From Liolophura sinensis (taxonomy: Eukaryota > Mollusca > Polyplacophora > Chitonida > Chitonidae), in assembly GCF_032854445.1 (NCBI RefSeq), contig NC_088303.1, positions 21,955,501-22,019,500 of the forward strand: a stretch of 64,000 nt of DNA, read 5' to 3'. Position numbers and translations under genes: made by a program. This document shows, piece by piece, positions 12,256 through 24,297 of the stretch. The stretch's first letter is position 1. The number at the start of each line of letters is the position of its first letter. The notes beneath the pieces were generated by a model. That model ran no database searches. It had not been told where the DNA came from and saw only the letters and a program-made list of their open reading frames with translations.

Positions 12256-12448
12256 CTCCGTGACCAAGGTGGTTAGCGGCACAATGACCCAGAAGCCTCA
12301 AACCAATGAGGTCGGTGTGAGTTCAAGTTTAGCTCATGCTGGCTTCCTGTCTGACCATATGTGGGAAGATCTCCCAGCAATTTGCAGAGGCCAGTTGGTT
12401 TCTCCAGGCTCCGGCTCTGCTCAGTTCCCTAAGACCAAATAAATAAAT
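12256..12448 (+). repeat. SINE-A copy with tRNA-like head
   Basis: It starts at GGCCTCCGTGACCAAGGTGG, the tRNA-like head with a box-A-like TGACCAAGGTGGTTAGCGG. It passes through CAATGACCCAGAAGCCTC, a box-B-like GGTGTGAGTTCAAGTTTAG and GCTCATGCTGGCTTCCTGTC. It loses most of the 3' domain and ends in CAAATAAATAAATA. This is a head-proximal copy with an internal 3' deletion. Confidence 0.8.
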
Positions 12449-12449
12449 A

Positions 12450-13590
12450 CAAAGTGCATATAGATTGTGCTCATTCAGGCACTTCTTCCCAGTTACTACT
12501 GTATCCTGTTTGGTGTTATGTGTAGTCTATACTTTAGCCAAATATATACTGAAACTTAGCATATTAAATGCATGTCATTTTATCTGTAGTTCAATGCCTT
12601 CACAATATTTCAACTTGGTCAATGGAAATGGGACCAGTGGAAACAAGACAAAGGAAGCTGTCTGAATGAAGGCCTACCACTCCCTAGGTTTTCGGTGTTC
12701 AATGTTACGCCATACATATGCTTTGGCAAAAGTAGTCATTAAAACTAACTGTATTTCAGTGTGGTTGTAACAAGCTGTAAAAATAAAAAAATAAAAACTT
12801 GGAAATAATTTAAAAGAATTGTAAGGCTGATGTATTCACTATTTCTCTATTATTTGGTGTTCAAAGGCCGGTCACCCCAGTGAAGAAACTGTTTAGCAGA
12901 AAAGCAGCCACCTGAATCACAAACATGTAAGGTTTAAAATTTACATCATGTACATCCAATGTGTAACAACACCATTCCAGTGTAATAAATAATCACTGTA
13001 TCATTAATTAATAACTAATACTGTTAAAAGTTTAGAATTCAAAATTTTAATCTGGCAAGAAGAGAACTATATCCCCATTATTTGTGCACACGATAAACCA
13101 GGCTTTTCTGTAAGTTTTATGCAACCTTTGAAGGTGCGAAATGGAAACAAAGAATATCAAGAAGAAATACGTCAAGTTTCATATAATTTTCTCTGCTCAC
13201 ACTGTTGGCTTATATTTGTGTTTTCAGTGAAGAAATGTTTTCATGTCAGAGTAAAGGCTGAAATCATTTACAAGAAACGCTGTCCAGCAAAATAGGTCCA
13301 TGGATTTTTTAAATTTTTTTTCCAACCCATTTTATGGGTTTTAAACATCAAATTCTAAAGTTGGATGTAGCGACCCAGAGAGTATCCGTCACACGGTATA
13401 ACTCCAACCATGTGTTTATATACAGTGTTTAATGGTCTTTTACTTGATATATTCTTCATGTTAATGTTCCTTTGTCTTTAACGGTTCTGTGAAGTGGTGA
13501 TGTTACGAGTCCAAATTCACTTCAAACCAAGACATAACCAAATCGAAATTGGTTTGTCAATATGCGCTATTTCTCAGATGCTGTGTCTGA
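12450..13590. other. No gene recognised
   Basis: AT-rich non-coding sequence. No recognised domain, repeat family or regulatory cluster. Confidence 0.45.
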
Positions 13591-13591
13591 T

Positions 13592-13740
13592 TATATATTT
13601 ATTTATTTGAATTGTGTTTTACGTCGCACTCAAGAATATTTCACTTGTAGGGCGGCGGCAAGTGTTATGATGGGAGGAAACGGGGCATATCCCAGTCGAA
13701 ACCCACGACCATCCGCAGGTTGCTGAAGACCTTCCAAAGG
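13592..13740 (-). repeat. SINE-A copy, 3' half
   Basis: TATTTATTTATTTGAATTGT followed by TTTACGTCGCACTCAAGAAT is the reverse complement of the SINE-A tail. The core continues to CCACGACCATCCGCAGGTTG. Confidence 0.85.
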
Positions 13741-14863
13741 AATATATAGTATGTTATCTACAGCAAGAAAATGGCTGAAAGTACAGTAATATGCACCTTG
13801 AGATGTAAGCAACATAGATTTCTAAGTAATTTGCATAAATCCAGTATAGCCTTCATGATGATACAAACATGTTCCTTTATTAAACATTTATCAAACAGTA
13901 TGAAGATATTGGATATGAAGGTTTTTGCGTCTACATTTATACACAACATAAAAGTGTACGAAAGCTAAAACATAACTTTTTCACCTGTATAACTCAGTTG
14001 CAGCCTGGGATACGACTCAGTTGTGAGCCGCATAAGTTACAGACATAACAAAGTTTAACAAGGCATTCAGAGAACACCGACTGCTCGCGTGATTGAACAG
14101 TTCGTAAAACACATGATGTTTAAGTCAGGTGATACAATCAAATACTGTCTAAACCAAAATAAAAGAGAATGACATCATCATACACAGATATCATTCTGTC
14201 ATTAGATAGTGCTACAAGAATTTGTCACTGATTCAACAACAAACGGCAAAATTATAATACTATCATAAATATAACTGTTTATGGTATGCTTAAAGATGGC
14301 AGAGCAGCCACTTTGTATGTTATAATCCGTTGAGGTGGAAAAAGACATCATTGTGGGAAGTTGGTAATGGTCTTTGATATGCATATGTTGAGCTAAGACA
14401 GTAAAAAAATTCCTTGTAAGGAGTTCTAACGCCGACTCGCAGGAGTAATTTTTAATATGCGAATCTGTACGCATGATTGGCTATCCGTGTCCTATGGGTG
14501 GCCACTGCAAGCCTTTGATTAGCTGTACATGACAACAGTCACTGACTGTGTGAATGGTTTAAATATTCCGTCGAGGTATAGGTATGGGCCAGTGTAACAG
14601 GCTCCTGGTACTAATACAGATGTGGACAGCTTTGACACTCCACAAATGTGGTAAAGTTGCTAGAGAGACAGTAAGCTTCTCTAGTTTTGATGTTTGTCTG
14701 AGAAACTGTAACCATACTTGGATGGTTTATAGAAATATTTGTGTAAATTCCACAAAACAGAAAAATGCCAGGGAATCATGGCTGCCAATATCGTTCTTGG
14801 TAGATCAGTGCACAAAAATTGTAGCCATAAGTGTAAGTTTTCTTGATTCAAAGAAATAGGTAA

Positions 14864-14962
14864 GCACAGACAGGGAGTCACTGAGCATATATCTCTCTGT
14901 TGCTATCCACTGGTACACAGTTTATACGCACAGACAGGGAGTCACTGAGCACACATGCTCAT
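14864..14962. repeat. Short tandem duplication, about 70-bp spacing
   Basis: GCACAGACAGGGAGTCACTG occurs twice, at about 14,865 and 14,930, inside otherwise unremarkable sequence. The stretches on either side (13,740-15,450) show no gene. Confidence 0.7.
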
Positions 14963-15450
14963 TTGTGGATTGTGATATTGTGGGATAAGACAATTTGGAC
15001 CTATACACTGTCCACACCAATGAGGGCTACATTGACTCTACAAGTAAAAATATTTGTCTTCCTTTCATTCCAGATATAAATCATGAGTTGCAGAAAGAAT
15101 CAGAAATGAGACTGGCTGAGGTGAGCTCCTATGTATTTTATGCATTGGAGAATGGAGTTGAACTGTTCACATATCTCAGTATTTACCCCTTGCAATGTGG
15201 TTATGTCAGATGATCTGTAATTGTTTCCTAATTTGTGAGAAAATCCATGAAAGAGATCATGACCATAGGACTAAACCATAGGAACAAGTGGGACCAGCCT
15301 ACCCAAGACACCTTGGTACAGCGCTTCTCACACTTCTGTTCATCCGATGGAGAAGTCATAGTTTTGCTTCATGCCAATGGTGTAGGATGGCAGCTGCCGT
15401 ACACGATTTCCATGTGTGCTGAAATAATACGCCACTCCATCATCAGCATT

Positions 15451-17340
15451 GTAGGTTTATTATACAGACCTGGGTGGGCTGTGGAAGGTGGGTTGTTGTG
15501 TGTTTATGGTACAGGCCCAGATGGATTGTAGAAGGTAGGTTGTCAGGTGTTTATTAAACAGACCTGGGTCGGCTGTGGAAGGTGGGTTGTAGAGTGTTTA
15601 CTGTATGGACCTGGGTCGTCTGTGGAAGGTGGGTTGTAGTGTGTTTATGGTACAGACCCAGATGGACTGTGGAAGGTAGGTTGTCGAGTGTTTATTATAC
15701 AGACCTGGGTGGGCTATGAAAGGTGGGTTGTAGTGTGTTTATTATACAGACCTGGGTGGGCTGTGGAAGGTGGGTTGTAGAGTGTTTATGGTACAGGCCC
15801 AGATGGATTGTGGAAGGTAGGTTGTCGAGTGTTTATTATACAGACCTGGGTCAGCTGTGGAAGGTGGGTTGTAGAGTGTTTATTGTATGGACCTGGGTGG
15901 GCTGTGGAAGGTGGGTTGTAGTGTGTTTATGGTACAGACCCAGATGGACTGTGGAAGGTAGGTTGTTGAGTGTTTATTACACAGACCTGGGTGGGCTATG
16001 AAAGGTGGGTTGTAGTGTGTTTACTGTATGGACCTGGGTGGGCTGTGGAAGGTGGGTTGTAGAGTGTTTACTGTATGGACCTGGGTGGGCTGTGGAAGGT
16101 GGGTTGTAAAGTGTTTATGGTACAGGCCCAGATGGACTGTGGAAGGTAGGTTGTCGAGTGTTTATTATACAGACCTGGGTGGGCTATGACAGGTGGGTTG
16201 TAGTGTGTTTACTGTACGGACCTGGGTGGGCTGTGGAAGGTGGGTTGTAGAGTGTTTACTGTATGGACCTGGGTGGGCTGTGGAAGGTGGGTTGTAGTGT
16301 GTTTATGGTACTGACCCAGATGGACTATGGAAGGTAGGTTGTCGAGTATTTATTACACAGACCTGGGTGGGCTATGAAAGGTGGGTTGTAGTGTGTTTAT
16401 TATACAGACCTGGGTCAGCTGTGGAAGGTGGGTTGTAGAGTGTTTATGGTACAGGCCCAGATGGATTGTGGAAGGTAGGTTGTCGAGTGTTTATTATACA
16501 GACCTGGGTGGGCTATGAAAGGTGGGTTGTAGTGTGTTTATTATACAGACCTGGGTGGGCTGTGGAAGGTGGGTTGTAGAGTGTTTACTGTATGGACCTG
16601 GGTCGGCTGTGGAAGGTGGGTTGTAGTGTGTTTATGGTACAGACCCAGATGGACTGTGGAAGGTAGGTTGTCGAGTGTTTATTATACAGACCTGGGTGGG
16701 CTATGAAAGGTGGGTTGTAGTGTGTTTACTGTACGGACCTGGGTGGGCTGTGGAAGGTGGGTTGTAGAGTGTTTACTGTATGGACCTGAGTGGGCTGTGG
16801 AAGGTGGGTTGTAGTATGTTTATGGTACAGACCCAGATGGACTGTGGACAGTAGGTTGTCGAGTGTTTATTACACAGACCTGGGTGGGCTATGAAAGGTG
16901 GGTTGTAGTGTGTTTATTATACAGAACTGGGTGGGCTGTGGAAGGTGGGTTGTAGTGTGTTTATTATATAGACCCGAGTGGGCTGTGGAAGGTGGGTTGT
17001 AGTGTGTTTATTATACAGGCCTGGGTGGGCTGTGGAAGGGCAGTTGTAGTGTGTTTATTAAACAGACCTGGGTGGGCTGTGAAAGGTGGGTTGTAGTGCG
17101 TTAATTAAACAGACCTGGGTGGGCTGTGAAAGGTGGGTTGTAGTGTGTTTATTATACAGACCTGGGTGGGTTGTGGAAGGTGGGTTGTAGTGTTTTTATG
17201 GTACAGACCTGGGTGGGCTGTGGAAGGTGGGTTGTAGTGTGTTTATTATACTTACCTGGGTGGGCTGTGGAAGGGCAGTTGTAGTGTGTTTATTACACAG
17301 ACCTGGGTGGGCTGTGAAAGGTGGGTTGGAGTGTGTGTAG
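15451..17340. repeat. Minisatellite, 47-bp unit, about 40 copies, higher-order structure
   Basis: The unit runs from GTGTTTATTATACAGACC through TGGGTGGGCTGTGGAAGGTG to GGTTGTAGT. I count about 40 consecutive 47-bp units. Four variants can be told apart: A (TATTATACAGACC... GGCTGTGGAAGG), B (ATGGTACAGACCCAGATGGA... GTAGGTTGTCGA), C (TACTGTATGGACC) and D (GGGCTATGAAAGG). In the central part they follow a repeating B-D-(C or A)-C order, which gives a 188-bp higher-order unit. The last ten or so units are mostly A-like and more uniform in order. Beyond 17,340 degraded units continue to about 17,545. The plus strand is G/T-rich. Open frames here arise from the array. Confidence 0.97.
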
Positions 17341-17545
17341 CAGGACCAAGGTGGGTTATGGGCAATGGGTTGTAGTGTCTGTACACTATTGAATGGGATA
17401 AGGAAGTAGCTGTGTAGAGTGACCTGGGTGGGCTAAAGAGTGTGCATTGTACGAATATTTGGATGAGCTATAAAAGGTGTTATGTAATGTACAGGTAAGT
17501 GGAGAGACTTTTGGTGGGCTATGGAAGGTGGGTTTAATGTGATGT

Positions 17546-18340
17546 GTGTTGATTGTACAGAGAACTGTGTGGGATTTGAAAGTTCTGGTCTAGTGTGGGC
17601 ATTATACAGAGAGAATATTGATGTGAGTAGACGGTGTGTAAAATGGCATGTGATGGCAGCAGATGATTCTCCATAGAGAGGAGAGCTGTGTTTTGATGAG
17701 AAAACACGCCAGACTGCTTCAGCATCTTCTCAACATTTCACTCAAGCTCAATGGCTCCATCAATTTGGTGCAGTTGTTTGGGGTAAACAGTTCTATAAAA
17801 TAGAACAATACACCACTTCTTGTATCCTGTGAATATTGTTAGTAAGGATGGCACAGACTAAAGCCATTGTAAGCATGACTCTAGTGCAGTGGGACACTTT
17901 GAATGGGACTATGCTTCCCAATAAAAATATGTAACGATTAGTGTGTACTTACAGTTGGCTTACAGCGTCATAGTGCTCTACACTAACTGACTTGCATAAT
18001 TGCATAGTATTACGTGACAAACTACACTTGGTCAAATAAATGACAATGCCATTGTTTATATGCGCGCATTAAATTTAATACTACTTATAATAAGGCATAA
18101 AATTATAGTTGTGTTAATTTGTTTTAGCATTACTGGACACAAATGTTTAATATTTTACTCTTTTATATATTAATAGAAAATAAAAGCTTTTTAATAAAAA
18201 TATTGAGAGAATGATACCTGAGGACTGTCTGGAAACATAGTCATGTAGTGCTGTTCTAGAACAAGTACCAAGCTCAGGTCAGAGAGAATGCTCCCCACGG
18301 GTATCCTACATTTGGTGACAATTGTTTGTTTGGGATTTGA
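17546..18340. other. No gene recognised
   Basis: AT-rich flank of the minisatellite with no recognisable coding or repeat content. Confidence 0.45.
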
Positions 18341-18475
18341 AACTATGAAAGAGTTTTCTGCCTATTGAACTTGAGCTCAATGCATAAAGTACTGAGGTCG
18401 TGAATTTGGTAATTTACGGCACTTAACACACTTACAAAGCACAAATGATATGAACTTAAACAAGTGTCACCTTAA
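18340..18475 (+). repeat. Dispersed repeat, also at 24.3 kb
   Basis: CAATGCATAAAGTACTGAGG with GTCGTGAATTTGGTAATTTA matches a diverged copy at about 24,311-24,352. A further fragment, GTGTGCAAAACCTGAGCTCA (about 18,902), matches 24,587-24,606 in the same order, so both loci carry pieces of one family. Confidence 0.65.
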
Positions 18476-18477
18476 AA

Positions 18478-18750
18478 GAGGAAGTTGTAACTTTTAGCAT
18501 GAAGGGGATAGTGCAACTACAGATTGACCCGTATCAGTATGATGGCTCGGGCGGGGCGCCTTACTTCCCTTCAGTAAAGCGACTGAGTGAAGCAGCAGTA
18601 GATAAAAGAGCGGTGGAATTCCGTCCTGCAACAAGGAGGCACATTACCTACACTCTAAGGATTCCCTCATCGTCATACGACTGTAAAATTGTTAAATACG
18701 ACTTTAAGCTCAAGTTCTCACTCACTCACATGGATATACCATCTAACGAA
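18478..18750 (+). repeat. SINE-B copy, head missing
   Basis: The body runs from GAGGAAGTTGTAACTTTTAG through GACCCGTATCAGTATGATGG and CACATTACCTACACTCTAAG to the 3' end CTGTAAAATTGTTAAATACG...TTAAGCTCAAG. It is colinear with 34,875-35,155. The 105-residue open frame over it is fortuitous. Confidence 0.8.
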
Positions 18751-18949
18751 CAACATATCTTTACTTTTCCAAAAAGCCAGGAAAGAAATTTAATATTATG
18801 CTTTCAGCACTTCTAATAAATGTCCCAAAAATTAGAAGAAAGTAACTAAAATGTTAACAGAGCATGACCTATGGAACATGTCTTTGTGTTGTGTTCCCCA
18901 TGTGTGCAAAACCTGAGCTCAGTACATGCCGTACATATGCTTGCATGTT

Positions 18950-20060
18950 GACTAATAAATTGATTTGCTTACGCAATGGCACCGAGTTTTGTAGTTCGGG
19001 GAAACTGTCCGGGGTAAACCACCAGCCTTGGGCATGTTTATATTATGTTAGAATGCAAGGCACAGGGTATTGAATGAACGCAAGACTGCCCAACAGCACC
19101 CTGAGATACTGCATACCGTGACCTATACCAAGTGCCTGTGATGTTTGAGAAAGCTGAGAATCCCTGCAAGCGCTTTGTCTGTGAGTTAGAGTCAAGCTGC
19201 TAACCATGCTTCATGTAGCTGTGTGCTATTACAAGACAACTTGAGGCATCCATCTATGGGTACGTTGTAGTTGCACCACCCACAACTGTCCTCATTGATG
19301 CTTGTCATATGTATGAAGGATGATGACTGAATGGTATGTGTTGACCATGGAAATGAAGAGTACATGATTAAGTATACTAGTACATGTACCTGGAATGTAA
19401 GGATACAGCAATTATATTTATGCTTTACAGGTGAGCCAACAATAAAAGTGGAAAGAAGGAATAAAAATAAACTTGAAAATTAACCATTTTATTTTGTGAT
19501 TTTCCTGTTTTTGAAGGCTTTTGGATAACATAAATATGTCTTAAACAATTACTGGGACAATCCACATGTGCCACAAATTAGATGATTTTTGAGTTTTATA
19601 TTTGCACTGCCCTAAAACATCAGAAAAAAAGAAGATTTTGCCCGCAAAACAGAAAAATTAATTGATGAGGCCTAAAGACTCAAAAGTATTGTACATCTGG
19701 ATAGGGTTCAGAGATCTCCAAGTTGCTCCAAAGATGTACAGGAGAAACAGATGGCAGAAATAGTTACCTGTTGTATTTCTAATTTGATAATATAAAAGAA
19801 TACCAGTAAGTTAATGACCATGCAACCTGATGAAGAACTGAGTAATGATTTGTTCACTAAAGCCAAGACGACAAAATTGAATATTATATTCAATTATCAT
19901 TTTAAATAAAATGACAAACTTTATTCGAATGAAGTGATGATTTACAAGAAAACTGATGGATTGTATTACATGTCTTATGACCCAAACTGTCTGTATTACA
20001 AAGAGATGGCTTGTTCTAAATACACGACAGTTTAGCCGCACAAAAAAGTAACCAAAACTA
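18950..20060. other. No gene recognised
   Basis: AT-rich sequence with short open frames only. A gene ending from the minus strand may terminate near its right edge (see the 20,060-20,723 entry). Confidence 0.4.
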
Positions 20061-20543
20061 GCAGATTTTATTTTTCAACAATTTATTAGGTTTAACAAGA
20101 ACAGATAACAACACTTACACAAATACTAAAGTACTTAAGTTTAACAGGAAAGGATAGCAGTATCTATACAAATACTAAAGTACTTACATGTAAAACTGTG
20201 TCAAGTCCAAACGGACGCATGTACTCCACAATGCTTAAAAATGCACAGAGGCAATATTCACAAGAGGGAAAATCCACAGTATAACTGAGTGTATGACGAA
20301 ATATACACAAAATTCCACAGACAGTGTCCGTGTACTAATAAGCACTGTGTACACAAGAGCACAAATTAAATATTCAGACTGAACAAGTGCTCGGTGGAGA
20401 TATGATATAACAAAGCCAGAGGCTATAAAGACACCAAAATTCAGTACAAAAGGCCTACTAAGGTAACACACAGCAAAAGCATCCAAAACTCTCAATAATT
20501 CTTCTTTCTCCTCCTTTGACCTGCTTTCATAGGTCTTATATAG
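20060..20543 (-). other. Candidate short transcript downstream of heat-shock-type promoter
   Basis: If transcription starts about 30 bp below the minus-strand TATA box at 20,534-20,543, the transcript would begin near 20,510. On the minus strand an AATAAATTG and a second AATAAAATC lie at about 20,070-20,090, giving a possible 3' end after about 440 nt. The predicted RNA begins purine-rich and has no long open frame with a Met start inside it. A 162-residue open frame (20,235-20,723) runs through the promoter and is hydrophobic in its second half; I do not recognise it. A direct repeat containing AAATACTAAAGTACTTA lies near the 3' end (about 20,121-20,187). Confidence 0.25.
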
Positions 20544-20630
20544 ACTGGTGGAATTTTCTAGAATAAGAAAATTCTTGAACACTTGTTGTAAACAAACAGG
20601 CCCCGAACTGAGCATATTCTGGAACATTCT
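20534..20630 (-). promoter_or_regulatory. Heat-shock-element cluster plus TATA box
   Basis: From 20,551 to 20,579 the sequence reads GAAttTTCtaGAA, three bases, then GAAaaTTCttGAA. That is six nGAAn pentamers in alternating orientation with correct two-base spacing apart from the central gap. A second, perfect trimeric element TTCtgGAAcaTTC lies at 20,617-20,629. On the minus strand a CTATATAAG TATA box (20,534-20,543) lies immediately downstream. HSF trimers bind such arrays, and this geometry (HSEs directly above a TATA) is that of animal hsp promoters. The gene it would drive is not identified. Confidence 0.6.
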
Positions 20631-20729
20631 AAGGCAGAGGCAGACAGAAGGCCCTGAACTCAGCATATGTAAACAGTGGCAAGCTAAATTTAGACGCTGA
20701 CGGCAGTTGTTCATATAACACATGCACCG

Positions 20730-21385
20730 AGATTCAAACCAACTGAATCAACAAGCCTCAACAGAGGTGATTTAGACTACCTGTGTAGAAACAAGGTTTG
20801 CGTCACAAATGGTGAAAATATAAAATGAAGTGTGAAGTGTTCATGAAAGATGGCAGGATTAATTGCAGATGATGGATTTATCTGTCTCTAGTCACCCCAA
20901 AATGTTGACTTCTGTTGTACTCCAGGGAGGAATGGAGAGGATCTGAAAAGAAGAATATATGGTGTTTTAAAGCATAATACCCAAGCAGAATTTGTTGCAT
21001 GAACAGCATTTATATCTAAAACCATCTGGCATTGGGCTGATGTGAACAGGTGTCAAAAATAACTAAGAACACATAATGTGGGTAGTGTGTGCACTACATA
21101 ATAACAACTAGCTCTGGAGGAATGCACTTAACTGAAGCTAATGCAGCAATCATGAGCACTGACCCAGGATTTGATGACTCAGTTGTGCGGTACATAATTT
21201 AATTTGGCTTTTAGGATTTGCAAGTAAATTGCATGTTTTGTTGAATTTGGCAGAATGCTTCTAATTTATTTATCTGATAGTTTTTTAATCTGATAGTTTT
21301 TTAATGCTGTACCGAAGACTTGTTGACTCGTATAATGTTCATGAGTATTATGGGTTAATGAAATGGGAGTGCCCATGGAAAACCA
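20730..21385. other. No gene recognised
   Basis: Unremarkable sequence between the heat-shock-element cluster and the SINE pair at 21.4 kb. Confidence 0.45.
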
Positions 21386-21387
21386 CA

Positions 21388-21562
21388 ATTTATTTATTTG
21401 ATGTTTTACGCCATACTGAAGAATATTTCACTTATATGACAGCGGTCAGCATTATGGTGGGAGGAAACTGGGCTCGAAACCCACGACCATCTGCCAGTTG
21501 TTATCAAACCTTGCCACCTAGGACTGCAGAGGACATGAACTGACCGCGACTGCATTGGTGAC
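21388..21562 (-). repeat. SINE-A copy
   Basis: The reverse complement of the SINE-A tail and core (TTTACGCCATACTGAAGAAT, CAGCATTATGGTGGGAGGAA, CCACGACCATCTGCCAGTTG) continues to ACCGCGACTGCATTGGTGA, the head-body junction. The CCGGGCAGAGCCCGG segment is deleted. Confidence 0.85.
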
Positions 21563-21649
21563 AAGCGAATAGCTTTGAATACAGGCAGCTGACTAGGGCC
21601 ATACATGAACTCTGTTAAAAGCTGAGAGGAGTATTATGATGCTGCTAGT

Positions 21650-21742
21650 TTATTTACTTATTTGATTGGTGTTTTACAATGGACTGAGGAATATTTTACG
21701 TATTTAACAGCAGCAAGCATTATGGTGGAAACCGGTGAGAGT
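21650..21742 (-). repeat. SINE-A copy, 3' end only
   Basis: TTATTTGATTGGTGTTTTAC followed by a decayed GAGGAATATTTTACGTATTT and AGCATTATGGTGGAAACCGG. It lies in the same orientation as the neighbour at 21,388. Confidence 0.75.
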
Positions 21743-22263
21743 ACAAGGGAACTTAGTTCACAAATATAAGCCAATTATTTGATGACATGTTTTGACTGAA
21801 CAGACACACAGATGAACAAACCGTTTCACAGACCAAATTGAAATATACGCACCATCTGCACGTGCAATTTTGTGACACCAATTTTGTTTGCATCTGCAAA
21901 CAATAACACTGATGGCTGCTGTGGTTTTACTGTCTATACTGTAAATGTATTGGCAACCATTACACTTTATACTCTATGGCTTGCAATAATGGGTTAAATG
22001 CTAAACTGTAACAGATTAAAGCAACTGTGTCACACTTTTATTACAAGAATGACATTTGGAAGTACTGGTGCTGGGAGAATTTATTTACATAACTCACTCA
22101 CATGTACTTGTGTTTTACGAAAGGTGAATGTCAGCACTTGGCTTACATCATAATTAACAAGGATCTTGAAGATGCCTTTGAATGAATCTGTAATATAATA
22201 AAGCTGGAGGTAAGAAAACTATGTACAACAATTTTTTTGGCAAATGGAATAATATTATGTAGT

Positions 22264-22323
<60 letters not shown>

Positions 22324-22326
22324 ATC
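22264..22326. repeat. (TA)n microsatellite
   Basis: About 60 bp of nearly pure TA dinucleotide repeat with one TTTA interruption. The surrounding 21,745-23,390 shows no gene. Confidence 0.95.
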
Positions 22327-23394
22327 AGAAAAGACATGATAACCTTAAGTGAAAAGATCGCTTTGGTATATTTATGTATTTGTTAGCTTGATTACACATA
22401 TATTTTGTAAAGTCTTGCCTACACGATTTACATACATTATGCTAAGGGAGGGCATGAGATGACCGCTGATGCTGCAAATGGTTGTGCCTTGAATAATATT
22501 TAATGTGTTACTGTTACAAAAATGTAACTACATGCACAGTTAACCACATATTTTGAAAGGATTTAATCTAAATTAACTGGTTTGGTGTGAGAATTGACAG
22601 TAAACAAGAACTATTGTTACTAATTAACTGAAACACCTGCAGCTACACAGTGCATGTACATGTATCAACAAGGAACATAAAATTGTGAGGAGGAAACCAG
22701 TGCAGAGAGACAAGTTAACAAGATGGATTACTAATACTGGCACAGTTTCTTGGATCTACATATACACATTTAACCCAATTGACGCAATTTTATGATTGGT
22801 AAGAAGAACCATGACAAAGTTGCACTGATGGAGAGGCAATATGATGAACAGTGAAACAATGATATACATATGAAAGTGACCTTACTTGATTTTGGTTTGA
22901 AGCAATACCGAAGGCCATGTGTAGAAAACACTAGAAGGCTGTGATGCCAAACTTTAAAGGTAACATTTTATGATATGCAACTAAAATTGATGCTTGGGAG
23001 TTTTGAAGTGTGTGAATGAAAGAAATTGGTATGAAAACAAAAGCTTTTTATTGGTAAACTGTGATATTTTTGCTCAGTATGTCAGCTAGTTTTAATACAG
23101 TTTGATTAGTTTGGGTGTGCAACAGTTTCAGAGACGAACTGTTTTGTGGACATAAAATGGCTCTACATATGGCCCTGATACTGCATAATATTTGATTATT
23201 TGTGCATTTCACTGAGGCCATGGCTGTGCCCAGACAAAAAAGCATAGGCCTTTGGCCAGCAGCTGGTGAGCTTTGCCACATGCAACACAAAGGTTCTGAC
23301 TGGCAGTGCTAGAAAAGTGCATTCTGTGTTGTGTGAATGTTACTTCTGAAACCAACTTGATGACGACCACACAAGCATGGTCGACGGATTATTG

Positions 23395-23537
23395 TCATGC
23401 TTCAGGAGCCATAAAAACTAAGAGTGGGAAATGTACAATTGCCTTCCAAACTGGGGTGGGTATATGTATCTTGTGTATGCTAGCAACTGGAAGGCAAGCA
23501 CCTTAACCATTGGGCCACTGCCTGCAACCTACAATAT
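23395..23537 (-). repeat. tRNA-headed SINE-like element, third type
   Basis: On the minus strand the sequence begins GCAGTGGCCCAATGGTTAAG followed by GTGCTTGCCTTCCAGTTGCT, which resembles a tRNA head with box A (TGGCCCAATGGTTAAGG). The body continues to ACATTTCCCACTCTTAG. It differs from SINE-A and SINE-B. Only one copy is seen, so the boundaries are uncertain. Confidence 0.45.
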
Positions 23538-24297
23538 ACTGGTTGAAGGCAAATGTTTTGAAGCCAACCTCAAGTATTACCTCAGCACCAGGAGTGGTGT
23601 AGACCACTTGTTGCAACTTTGAGTGCAATTGGGAAGTGCCTTTGTTTGCAAAAACTAGTAGCATATACAGACATTGTAGCTCACTTGCTGACTTTGGCCA
23701 TGTTTACATGTTGCTATGTATTTTACAATGATTTGCAACATCATAACGAAGAACATAAACAGATAATGTAACAGGAGTTTAAGGTTGAAATGGCAAAATA
23801 GGTGGCTGTTAATAAACTTGAAAGATGATGTGTACTTACCAATGTTGCATAAAAGGTGAAAAGATTGGCCTAGAATGCAGAGTATAAGTAAACCTGAAAT
23901 TTAAAAAAAGGTACATGTAAATTATGCTTTTTTTCACCGAACACGTACTACATGCATGATAAAAGGAACCTCAAGTAATGTTATAAGAGATTTGTATTTA
24001 AGATAAACTTTATATTATTTAATAAATGTGATAACAATGAAGTATGCAACGATTAGTTGCATACTTTAGATTAGTTAGGAAAATGACCAAGCCTCTGGTT
24101 ATGAAACAATTGGCACACTATGGATATATTACAAGAGAAGGTTTTAATCAAGAGCATGTATGAGCAACACAAACAGTATGAGGCTTACAGAAAAAGTGTA
24201 ATGGTGTAAGAATGCAATAAAAACAAATGAACAACAATATGTTATGCTAAACTTAGAACTGCTACCAAAGGGCTCGCCTGTATGAGACACATGAAGA

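Noticed and set aside
15723-16001. 92-codon open frame with WVG repeats
   Set aside because: Product of the 47-bp minisatellite.
22143-22337. Open frame with IYIYIY repeat
   Set aside because: Translation of the (TA)n microsatellite.
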